DNA of 64,000 bases, from assembly GCF_000687165.1 (NCBI RefSeq), contig NZ_JMKU01000022.1:1-64000 (forward strand), in the 5' to 3' direction. The stretch comes from Paracidovorax oryzae ATCC 19882 (GTDB taxonomy: Bacteria; Pseudomonadota; Gammaproteobacteria; Burkholderiales; Burkholderiaceae_C). A model generated the notes under the pieces. It ran no database searches and was not told where the DNA came from. It worked only from the letters and a program-made list of their open reading frames with translations. Of the stretch, positions 24,745 through 33,140 are shown piece after piece (within the stretch, counting starts at the first letter, position 1; each line of letters opens with the position of its first letter). A program made the translations under genes and the position numbers.

Positions 24745-26226
24745 ATGGGTTCATCCGAACATGCGCACCTGGCCTGGGCCCGGCCGGAGTGCTGGGACGG
24801 CGCCGCCTTCGATGGCGGCTGGTCCACCCGCCTGGCCGGACGCGAGGAGGTCATCGAGCCGGCTACCGGCCAGCCGTTGTGGGGCACGGGGATCGCGGAC
24901 GCCGCCGACATGCAGGCCGCGATCGGCCGCGCCCACGCCGCGCAGCCGGCCTGGGCCGCCACCGGGCCGCGCGAACGCGCCGCCATCCTTTTCACCGCCG
25001 CCGGCCTGTTCGAGCGGCATCTCGACGAGCTGGCCCTGGCCATCGCCCGGGAAACCGGCGGCATCCTGCCCAAGGGACAGCTCGAAGCGCGCGAGGCGGC
25101 CACCCTGTGCCGCATCGCCGGCGGGCTGCCCCTGCAGGCACAGGGGCAGGTGCTGCCGTCCACGCCCGGCCGGCTTTCGATCGCGCGGCGCGTTCCGCAC
25201 GGCGTGGTGGGCGTGATCTCGCCGTTCAATTTCCCGCTGGTGCTGGGGCTGCGTTCGGTGGCCCCGGCGCTGGCGCTGGGCAATGCCGTGGTCCTCAAGC
25301 CCGACCCGCGCACCCCGGCCGCCGGCGGCTACCTGCTGGCCCGCGTGTTCGAGGAAGCGGGCCTGCCCGCCGGCCTGCTGCAGGTGCTGCCGGGGCATGC
25401 CGAAGCCGGCGAGGCACTGGTGGCCGATCCGCGCGTGCCCATGATCGCCTTCACCGGCTCGCCCTCGGTGGGACGGCGCATCGGCGAACTGGCGGGGCGC
25501 CATCTCAAGAAGGTGTCGCTGGAACTGGGCGGCGCGAACAACCTCGTGATCCTGGAGGATGCGGACCTGGATGCCGCGGCGAGCGCAGCCGCCTTCGGTG
25601 CCTGGTTCCACCAGGGCCAGATCTGCATGGCCGCCAACCGTGTGCTGGTGCATGCCTCGATCGCGCCGGCCCTCCGGGAGCGCCTCGTGGCCAAGGCGCG
25701 GCACCTCCCGGTCGGCGACGGCGCCGGCGGGCAGGTGGCCCTCGGGCCGATGATCGACGCCCGGCAGCTGGCGCGCTTCGACGCCATCGTGCGGGACACC
25801 GTGGGGCAGGGTGCCACGCTGGAGGCCGGGGGCACGCACGACGGCCTGTGCTACCGGCCCACGGTGCTTTCGGGCGTGCGGCCCGGCATGCGCAGCTTCG
25901 ACGAAGAACCCTTCGGGCCGCTGGTGAACCTCGTCACCTTCCAGACCGACGACGAGGCCGTGGCCCTGGCCAACCACAGCGAAGGCGGCCTGGCCGCGGC
26001 GGTGATCGGCCGCGACGTGGCGCGCGCCATGGCGCTGGCCCAGCGGCTCCATGCCGGCATGGTGCATGTCAACGACCAGACGGTGAACGACGACTGCACC
26101 AATCCTTTCGGCGGCCCGGGCCTGGGCGGCAACGGCAGTTCCGTCGGCGGTCCCGCGGACCTCGACGAATACACCCGCTGGCAGTGGCTGACCGTCAAGG
26201 CCGCGCCGCCGGCCTTCCCGTTCTGA
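24745..26226 (+). CDS. Aldehyde dehydrogenase, benzaldehyde/vanillin-dehydrogenase-like
   Basis: This 493-residue NAD(P)-dependent ALDH oxidises an aldehyde to its acid. Catalytic Cys294 is in HQGQICMAANRV and the general base Glu260 in KKVSLELGGANN. The cofactor region FTGSPSVGRRIGELAG and the substrate-side PFNFPLVLGLRSVAPALALGN resemble XylC/Vdh-type aromatic aldehyde dehydrogenases, which fits an SDR alcohol dehydrogenase directly downstream. ATG 24745 is chosen because GAGGAG precedes it; an upstream extension would cross the sigma-54 element. No cofactor preference is claimed. Confidence 0.9.
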   Translation: MGSSEHAHLAWARPECWDGAAFDGGWSTRLAGREEVIEPATGQPLWGTGIADAADMQAAIGRAHAAQPAWAATGPRERAAILFTAAGLFERHLDELALAIARETGGILPKGQLEAREAATLCRIAGGLPLQAQGQVLPSTPGRLSIARRVPHGVVGVISPFNFPLVLGLRSVAPALALGNAVVLKPDPRTPAAGGYLLARVFEEAGLPAGLLQVLPGHAEAGEALVADPRVPMIAFTGSPSVGRRIGELAGRHLKKVSLELGGANNLVILEDADLDAAASAAAFGAWFHQGQICMAANRVLVHASIAPALRERLVAKARHLPVGDGAGGQVALGPMIDARQLARFDAIVRDTVGQGATLEAGGTHDGLCYRPTVLSGVRPGMRSFDEEPFGPLVNLVTFQTDDEAVALANHSEGGLAAAVIGRDVARAMALAQRLHAGMVHVNDQTVNDDCTNPFGGPGLGGNGSSVGGPADLDEYTRWQWLTVKAAPPAFPF

Positions 26227-26257
26227 AGACAGCGACAACGACCAGGAGACAGACACC

Positions 26258-27025
26258 ATGCAATTCCACGGCAAGACCATCGTCATCACGGGCGTGAGTT
26301 CCGGCATCGGCAGCGACACCGCCAAGCTGCTGCGCGGACAGGGCGCCCGCGTCATCGGCATCGACCGCAACGATCCGGCGCTCACGCTGGACGGCTTCGT
26401 GAAGGCCGACCTGTCCGGGCCCGAGGCCATCGATGCCGCCGTGGCGCAGCTGCCCGGCCGCATCGATGCGCTGTGCAACATCGCGGGGGTGCCGGGCACC
26501 GCGCCGGCCGACCTCGTGGCGCGCATCAACTACCTGGGGCTGCGGCACCTCACGCAGGCGCTGCTGCCCCGCATGCCCGAGGGCGGCAGCGTGGTGAACG
26601 TGGCCTCGATCCTGGGGGCCGAGTGGCCGCAGCGGCTCGAGCCGCACCGCGCGCTCGCGGCCACGCCGGACTTCGCGGCGGGGCAGGCCTGGCTGGCGGA
26701 GCATCCGGTGCCCCAGGAAACGTGCTACCAGTACTTCAAGGAGGCGCTGATCGTCTGGACGCTCACGCAGTCGCAGGCGATCTTCATGGGGCGCGGCGTG
26801 CGCATGAACTGCGTGGCGCCGGGCCCGGTGATGACGCCCATCCTGGGCGACTTCGTGCGGATGCTGGGCGACGAGCGCGTGCGCAAGGATGCCCACCGCA
26901 TGAAACGGCCCGCCTTCAGCGACGAAGTGGCGGCCGCCATCGGCTTCCTTTGCAGCGACGCGGCGCGCTGGGTGAGCGGAGTGAACCTGCCCGTGGACGG
27001 TGGACTGGCATCGACCTACATCTGA
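26258..27025 (+). CDS. calA: SDR alcohol dehydrogenase, coniferyl-alcohol-dehydrogenase-like
   Basis: A 255-residue classical SDR. The cofactor motif is TGVSSGIG (11-18), and the Asp36 region (IGIDRND) suggests NAD. The triad is Ser117 (NVASILG), Tyr157 and Lys161 in CYQYFKEAL. The long insert after Ser117 and the VAPGPVMTPILGDF block match proteins named coniferyl-alcohol dehydrogenase (CalA), which give coniferaldehyde for an ALDH to oxidise to ferulate. It follows the ALDH by 31 bp with an AGGAGAC ribosome site. The symbol rests on family resemblance only. Confidence 0.8.
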   Translation: MQFHGKTIVITGVSSGIGSDTAKLLRGQGARVIGIDRNDPALTLDGFVKADLSGPEAIDAAVAQLPGRIDALCNIAGVPGTAPADLVARINYLGLRHLTQALLPRMPEGGSVVNVASILGAEWPQRLEPHRALAATPDFAAGQAWLAEHPVPQETCYQYFKEALIVWTLTQSQAIFMGRGVRMNCVAPGPVMTPILGDFVRMLGDERVRKDAHRMKRPAFSDEVAAAIGFLCSDAARWVSGVNLPVDGGLASTYI

Positions 27026-27051
27026 CGCATTGCATGGGGGGCATGCATTTT

Positions 27052-27076
27052 GTTAATGCAACACGATTGCGTTAAC
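27052..27076. promoter_or_regulatory. Large inverted repeat before the TonB receptor operon
   Basis: GTTAATGCAA - 5 bp - TTGCGTTAAC pairs at 9 of 10 arm positions and lies 53 bp upstream of the receptor ATG. It is AT-rich within GC-rich surroundings, as metalloregulator operators often are. It is not a good Fur box. The regulator cannot be named from the sequence. Confidence 0.55.
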
Positions 27077-27128
27077 ATCGGAGGCAGCGGCACGGCGGTT
27101 CGTGCCCGCGCGTCGCCGACAATATTCC

Positions 27129-29342
27129 ATGCCTCTCTGTTCCGTTTCCCGGCCCCGCGCGTGGGCCGTCCTGCTGGGTACCGTGCCCGTGGCTGCTATG
27201 GCGCAGTCGTCCGCTTCCGGGCCGTCGCCCACCCAGCTGCCGGCGGTGGAGGTGCACGAACGCGCGGAAACGCCGCGCCTCGCGCAGCCTGCCGCCGCGG
27301 CCTCGCGCCTCGGGCTCACGGTGCGCGATACGCCGGCCTCCATCGACGTGGTGCCGCGCGATATGCTCGCCGAGCGCGGGCTGCGCACGGTGTCCGAAGC
27401 CGCGCAGGCCGCGGTGGGCGTGCTGGCGGGGGATTTCCCGGCAGAGCCGGCCGCGTTTTCCATGCGCGGCTTCGCCAACAGCCAGATCAACACCCTCTAC
27501 AACGGCATCAAGATCGGCCCGCCGAACATGACCTCGCGCGTCATGGGCACGGCGAACCTCGAGCGCGTTGAGTTCCTCAAGGGGCCCGCGTCGCTGATGT
27601 CGGGCGAAGGCGCGGCCGGCGGCGCGGTGAATTTCGTCACGCGCGCCCCGCACCGCGGCCCGGTGGAGACCGAAGTGGCCGCCGCGGCCGGATCCTTCGG
27701 CGAGCGGCGCCTGTCCATCGGCACCGGCGGCACCACGGCCTGGAAGGACGTGGATTTCCGCCTCGACGCGAGCGGCTCGGACAATGACGGCTTCGTGCGG
27801 GACACGGGCCAGCGCCTGTGGCACCTGTCGAGCGGCCTGGACTGGTACCTGCGGCCGGGGCTCAAGCTGTTCGTGGCCGCGGAAGTGCAGCGCGACCGCG
27901 GCCATCCGTACTGGGGCACGCCCCTGGTCTCCGCGTCGGCCCCGGGCATCCAGTCGCAGCCGGGCGTGGTGTCCGGCACCTATGTCTCGGGCTTCAACGG
28001 CAGCGTGCTCGCACCGGTGGCCATCGACCGCCGCACGCTGCGCACGAACTACAACGTGCTGGACAACCGCAACGAAGCGCGCGAGACCTGGCTGCGCACG
28101 GGCGTGGACTGGCGCATCGACGCGGCGTGGTCGCTGCGCAGCCAGTTCTACCGCTACACCGCCACGCGCTCGTGGCTGAACAACGAAGTGCTCGCGTTCA
28201 ATACCGGCACCGGGCTGGTGGACCGCGAGCGTTTCTTCGTGGCGCAGGACCAGACGACCTCCGGCAACAAGACAGAAGTGCAGTGGGACGGCCGCCTCGC
28301 GGGCCGGGAGAACCGCTTCGTCGCCGCCCTGGAGCTGAGCGATACCGACCTGGACCGCCCCGGCGCCGCCAACTTCCCCGGCGACAGCGTGTCGTTGATT
28401 GCGCCCGACCGCGGGTTCTACGGACCGCTGGTGCAGCAGCGGCAGACGACGCAGCTGCGCAATGCGGCGATCGCGCTGGAAGACCGGCTGCGCATCACGC
28501 CCGCCGTGGCCCTCATCGCGGGCCTGCGGCACGAATCCATCGAGCTCGACCGCACTTCCACCGACGCGGCCGGCGCGGCGCGGCGCGGCTTTCCCTACGG
28601 CAAGACCTGGCACCCGACCACCGGCCGGCTGGGCCTGACCTGGGAGCCCGCGGCGGGCACCATGCTCTACGCCCAGGCCGCGACAGGTGCCGACGTGGCC
28701 GCCAACAACATCTTCCTGCTCGGCCCCGCCCAGCCGCTGGAACTCACCCGGGCGCGCAATGCCGAGGTGGGCGTGAAGCAGGGCTTCTGGCAGGACCGTG
28801 GGGAATGGACGCTGGCGCTCTACGACGCCGAACGCCGCAATGTCTATGCCGGGCAGGGCGGGCAATCGCTGGCGCGCGCTGGCGCGCTGCAATCGCGCGG
28901 CGCGGAGATGTCCCTGGCACTGCGGCCCGCGGCCGCCTGGAGCGTCTGGGCGCAGCTCGCCCTCAACCGCGCGCGCTACGACGATTTCGTGCTCGCCAAT
29001 GGCACTTCCTTCTCCGGCAACATGCCCCCCAATACCCCGAAGGTGATGGCCAGCGTGGGCGCAGCCTACCGCTTCAACGCGGGCCTGCCGATGCAGGTCT
29101 CTGCTTCGCTGCGGCACGTGGGCGAGCGCTTCCACAGCGACGCCAACACGGTCCGCCTGTCGGCCTACCGCGTGATCGATGCGGCCTGGAGCGTGGACGT
29201 GGCCCCGGGCACCCAGCTCACCCTGCGGGGCCGCAACCTGGCGAACAAAGTCTATGCCGCCTGGGCGGATCCGTTCTACCCGGACCAGATCCTGCTCGGC
29301 GCGCCGCGCAGTTTCGAGCTGGCCCTGCGCTGGACGCTCTGA
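27129..29342 (+). CDS. TonB-dependent outer-membrane receptor
   Basis: The 737-residue receptor has a signal peptide (ending near PVAAMA-QSS), a plug domain (TVRDTPASIDVVPRDMLAERG, FSMRGFANSQINTLYNGIKI, LERVEFLKGPASLMSGEGAAGG) and a beta-barrel that ends in aromatic LALRWTL. The plug motifs are those of siderophore receptors. The downstream ABC genes show it feeds a periplasmic-binding-protein importer. ATG 27129 is favoured over GTG 27102 because it opens the leader. The ligand (a ferric siderophore, haem-like or cobalamin-like chelate) is not determined. Confidence 0.9.
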   Translation: MPLCSVSRPRAWAVLLGTVPVAAMAQSSASGPSPTQLPAVEVHERAETPRLAQPAAAASRLGLTVRDTPASIDVVPRDMLAERGLRTVSEAAQAAVGVLAGDFPAEPAAFSMRGFANSQINTLYNGIKIGPPNMTSRVMGTANLERVEFLKGPASLMSGEGAAGGAVNFVTRAPHRGPVETEVAAAAGSFGERRLSIGTGGTTAWKDVDFRLDASGSDNDGFVRDTGQRLWHLSSGLDWYLRPGLKLFVAAEVQRDRGHPYWGTPLVSASAPGIQSQPGVVSGTYVSGFNGSVLAPVAIDRRTLRTNYNVLDNRNEARETWLRTGVDWRIDAAWSLRSQFYRYTATRSWLNNEVLAFNTGTGLVDRERFFVAQDQTTSGNKTEVQWDGRLAGRENRFVAALELSDTDLDRPGAANFPGDSVSLIAPDRGFYGPLVQQRQTTQLRNAAIALEDRLRITPAVALIAGLRHESIELDRTSTDAAGAARRGFPYGKTWHPTTGRLGLTWEPAAGTMLYAQAATGADVAANNIFLLGPAQPLELTRARNAEVGVKQGFWQDRGEWTLALYDAERRNVYAGQGGQSLARAGALQSRGAEMSLALRPAAAWSVWAQLALNRARYDDFVLANGTSFSGNMPPNTPKVMASVGAAYRFNAGLPMQVSASLRHVGERFHSDANTVRLSAYRVIDAAWSVDVAPGTQLTLRGRNLANKVYAAWADPFYPDQILLGAPRSFELALRWTL

Positions 29343-29356
29343 TCGCGGACGGCGGC

Positions 29357-30126
<770 letters not shown>

Positions 30127-30130
<4 letters not shown>

Positions 30131-31116
30131 CGGGCTGGTTGCGCCGGATTGCCGGGTTGGCGTTACCGATGGCGCTGTTGCCGGCTGCCGTGGCGGCGGG
30201 CGTGGCCCCGCCGGATGCCGGTGCCGCATTTCCCGTGACGGTGTCCAACTGTGGGGAGCCGCTGCGCATCGAGCGGCCTCCGCGCCGGTTGGTCGTGCAC
30301 GACCTCAACATGACCGAAATGGCGCTCGCCCTCGGACTGCGTCCGGTGCTGGTCGGCGTGACGGGCATCACCGGCTGGTACAAGCAGACGGGCGAGGCTC
30401 TGCTGCGCACCCTGGACGGGGTGCCCGAACTGGCGCCCAAGTACCCCACGATGGAAACGCTGGTGGCGGCGCGGCCGGACCTGTTCTTCGCGGGCTGGTA
30501 CTACGGCATGCAACCCGGTGGCGAGGTGACTCCCGCCACGCTCGCGCGGCGGGGCATCCAGACCTTGGTGCTGACCGAAAGCTGCGCGCAGAACCAGGCG
30601 GACAAGCCCCGCGCCACCATGGACCTGCTCTACGGCGACGTGCTGCGCCTGGGCCAGGTGTTCGGCCGCAACGCGGAGGCGCAGCGCCTCGTGGAAGGCT
30701 GGCGAGCGCGCGTGGCTGCGGCCAACCGTCCCGCGCTGGCGCACCGGCCCGGCGTCTTCGTCTATGACTCCGGCGAGGACAAGCCCTTCACCGCCGGCCG
30801 GGCCGCCATGCCCACCGCGCTCATCGATGCCGCGGGGGGGCGCAATGTGCTGGACGACCTGCCCATGAGCTGGGGCACCGCCTCCTGGGAGGCCGTGGCG
30901 CAGCGCAATCCGCAATTCGTGATCCTGCTCGACTACCAGAACGGGCAGGGGCCGGACCATCTTGAACGCGTACTGCGGGAGCATCCCGCCATGCGCCTTG
31001 CGGATGCCGTGCGCGAAGGGCGCTTCATCGTGCTGCGCTATGCCGAGCTCACGCCCGGGCCTTTCAACATCGGGGCGATCGAGAAGATCGCACGGGCGCT
31101 GCGGGGCGTGCGTTGA
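30127..31116 (+). CDS. ABC importer periplasmic binding protein, FecB/BtuF type
   Basis: The 329-residue exported protein has a leader (LRRIAGLALPMALLPAAVAA) and a two-lobed class III binding fold, seen in the opening RPPRRLVVHDLNMTEMALALGL, the hinge AARPDLFFAGW and the late lobe PQFVILLDYQNGQG. It delivers the ligand from the receptor to the FecCD permease. Start and stop overlap the neighbouring genes, showing tight coupling: ATGA with the ATPase, and TTGA with the permease at 31113-31116. Confidence 0.9.
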
Positions 31117-32144
31117 ACGCCCCGGGAACCGCGCATCCGGCGCACTGGCAGCGCTGGATGCCCGGCCTGCTGGGGCTGGCGCTCACGGCGCTGGCCCTGC
31201 TGTCGCTCAAGTTCGGCGGGGTGGAGGTCGGCTGGCAGGACGTGTTTTCAGCCCTGGGCGCCTGCGCGCCTGACGGCACAGGCGCCATGGCGCAGACCAT
31301 CGTGCGCGATCTGCGCCTGCCGCGCGTCCTGCTCTCCATGGCCGTAGGTGCGGCGCTCGCCCTCGTGGGCAGCCTGTTGCAGACGACGACGCGCAACGAC
31401 CTGGCCGACCCGTTCCTCTTCGGTCTGTCGTCCGGCGCGTCCGCCGGCGCGGTCGCCGTCATCACCCTGGCTGGAAGCGCGCTGGGCATGTGGACGCTGC
31501 CGCTGGCCACGTTCGCGGGAGCCCTGGTTGCCGCCGGGGCCGTATTGCTGATCGTGCAGGGCGGCCAGGGCCAGGGGCCCGCGCGGATCGTGCTGGCCGG
31601 CGTGTCGGTGTCGTTCCTCTTCGGGGCGCTGACCCATGCGCTGATTTTTGCGGGCGACCAGCGCGCCGCGCATTCCGTCGTGTTCTGGTCGCTGGGCGGA
31701 CTGGGCCTCGCCCGCTGGGACAACCTCTGGCTGGCCGGTGCCGGGCTGCTGGTGACGGCACTGTTCATTGCGCGGCGCCACCGGGCGCTCGACGCGCTGC
31801 TGGCGGGCGACGACACCGCCCACAGCCTGGGCGTGGAGCCGCAGCGGCTGCGCCGCCAGGCCTTCGTGGTGGCGGCTTTCGCCACCGCCTGCTGCGTGGC
31901 CCTTTCCGGCCTGATCGGTTTCGTCGGTCTCATGGTGCCCCACCTGGCGCGCCGCCTGGCCGGGCCGCTGCACCGGGCCTCCTCCGTGGTCGCCGCCGTA
32001 TCGGGTGCGGCCCTGCTGCTGGCCAGCGACCTCGTGGCCCGGTCGCTGCTGGGCGCGCAGGAACTGCCCGTGGGCATCGTGACTTCAGGGCTGGGGGCGT
32101 GTTTCGTGATCGTGCTGCTGCGGCGCGGCAGCGGCACCATGTGA
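31113..32144 (+). CDS. ABC importer permease, FecCD family
   Basis: The 343-residue integral membrane protein has about nine to ten hydrophobic helices. Family motifs are LRLPRVLLSMAVGAALALVGSLLQ, NDLADPFLFGLSSGASAGA, LSGLIGFVGLMVPHLAR (cytoplasmic coupling loop) and a C-terminal GIVTSGLGACFVIVLLRR. It starts with TTG 31113-31115, which overlaps the previous stop. It completes the receptor-ATPase-binding protein-permease operon; only one permease gene is present, so it would act as a homodimer. Confidence 0.92.
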   Translation: MNAPGTAHPAHWQRWMPGLLGLALTALALLSLKFGGVEVGWQDVFSALGACAPDGTGAMAQTIVRDLRLPRVLLSMAVGAALALVGSLLQTTTRNDLADPFLFGLSSGASAGAVAVITLAGSALGMWTLPLATFAGALVAAGAVLLIVQGGQGQGPARIVLAGVSVSFLFGALTHALIFAGDQRAAHSVVFWSLGGLGLARWDNLWLAGAGLLVTALFIARRHRALDALLAGDDTAHSLGVEPQRLRRQAFVVAAFATACCVALSGLIGFVGLMVPHLARRLAGPLHRASSVVAAVSGAALLLASDLVARSLLGAQELPVGIVTSGLGACFVIVLLRRGSGTM

Positions 32145-32162
32145 GTCTCGACAGGGCATCGC

Positions 32163-32254
32163 AAAAAAAGCCTGGCTACGCGGGCAAACCGTTGGCTGGC
32201 AAAAACGACCCATGGGGCCTGGTTCAGGCCCGGAGTCGCCCCACGATGAAACCT
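32163..32254. repeat. Dispersed non-coding repeat, copy 1
   Basis: About 92 bp beginning with an A-tract and GCCTGGCTACGCGGGC and ending GTCGCCCCACGATGAAACCT. Both ends are nearly identical to the copy at 42290-42382, while the middle differs. It lies between the FecCD permease and the Fur-box promoter of the DUF2325 gene. Confidence 0.8.
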
Positions 32255-32263
32255 GTCTGGGCG

Positions 32264-32293
32264 GCTGCCCCACCGCAAGTGGGGTGGGGCAGC
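32264..32293. repeat. Strong hairpin after repeat copy 1
   Basis: GCTGCCCCACC (32264-32274) and GGTGGGGCAGC (32283-32293) are perfect 11-bp arms with an 8-bp loop. No T-run follows, so it is not a standard intrinsic terminator. It may cap the 3' end of the importer transcript. Confidence 0.6.
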
Positions 32294-32315
32294 GATTGAC
32301 GGCAGTGTAGCATTA

Positions 32316-32334
32316 AATGAGAATGCTTATCAAT
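32316..32334 (+). promoter_or_regulatory. Fur box upstream of the DUF2325 gene
   Basis: AATGAGAATGCTTATCAAT matches 15 of 18 defined positions of the AATGATAAT-N-ATTATCATT form of the Fur box. It lies about 60 bp before the DUF2325 start codon. Confidence 0.75.
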
Positions 32335-32394
32335 ACATTTTTGCCGGGTGGTCATTGCCATGGCCACTGGCCATGCCTTCTGGAGGGACGTTGC

Positions 32395-33117
32395 ATGGAA
32401 GGTTTTCCTGGACCGGTGCTGGATGAGCACCGAGCGCTGCTGGCGGAGTACGGGCGGGCGCAGCAGCGCTGCAGCCGCGACCTGGCAGAGCAGGCGCGGC
32501 AGATCGAGGTGCTGCAGGCCGAAGTGTTGAGGCTGCGGGCGCGCGCGCTCGTGGCGGAAACCGCGCTGGCGTATGCACGGGAGGATCGGCGCTGCCAGGA
32601 AGAAGCACTGCCGGGCCTGCGCCGCCGCCGGGCCCTGGCCCGGCAGGTGGAGGGGCTCACGCAGCGGCTGCAGGGCCTGATGCGGGAAGTGCTGCACTGG
32701 CAGTGGCGCGCGGCCGCGCCGGCCGGTGCGAACCATGCCGCTGGAGCAGGGAAGGGCACGGCCCAGCGGGCAGAGCCGGACGGGCCGGCTCCACAGGCCG
32801 TGGTGTGCATCGCGCGCGGACCGGGCGGGGCGCTGGTGGCGCGACCTCTCGGCCCGGGCGAGCTTCCCGCTTCCAGCGATACAGGACAGGCTGACGCGGC
32901 CTCCAGCCTGCCCGGCGACGCGGCGGCCTTCGAGGCCAGCCTGCGGGCCGCGGATTTCGTGATCTGCCAGACCGGCTGCGTGGGCCACGACGACTATTGG
33001 CGCGTGCAGGACCACTGCCGCCGTACCGGCAAACCCTGCGTGCTGGTGGACCAGCCGCAGGTGGTGCACGTCATGCGCGGCCTGGCGCGTGCGGCCCCGG
33101 CCGTCGCCGAAGGCTGA
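32395..33117 (+). CDS. DUF2325 domain protein, probably iron-regulated
   Basis: The 240-residue cytoplasmic protein has a helical, coiled-coil-like N-terminal half (LDEHRALLAEYGRAQQRCSRDLAEQ to about residue 100), a low-complexity middle, and a C-terminal DUF2325 domain (FVICQTGCVGHDDYWRVQDHCRRTGKPCVLVDQP). DUF2325 has no established biochemical role. Its conserved Cys/His pattern (CQTGCVGHDDYW) might bind metal. GGAGG lies 8 bp before the ATG, and a Fur box upstream implies expression under iron limitation. Confidence 0.8.
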   Translation: MEGFPGPVLDEHRALLAEYGRAQQRCSRDLAEQARQIEVLQAEVLRLRARALVAETALAYAREDRRCQEEALPGLRRRRALARQVEGLTQRLQGLMREVLHWQWRAAAPAGANHAAGAGKGTAQRAEPDGPAPQAVVCIARGPGGALVARPLGPGELPASSDTGQADAASSLPGDAAAFEASLRAADFVICQTGCVGHDDYWRVQDHCRRTGKPCVLVDQPQVVHVMRGLARAAPAVAEG

Positions 33118-33140
33118 TTCCGCCCGGGCCGGCTGCCGGC

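Noticed and set aside
32264-32293. Intrinsic terminator of the FecCD operon
   Set aside because: The hairpin is perfect, but no U-tract follows, so it is recorded as a hairpin repeat.
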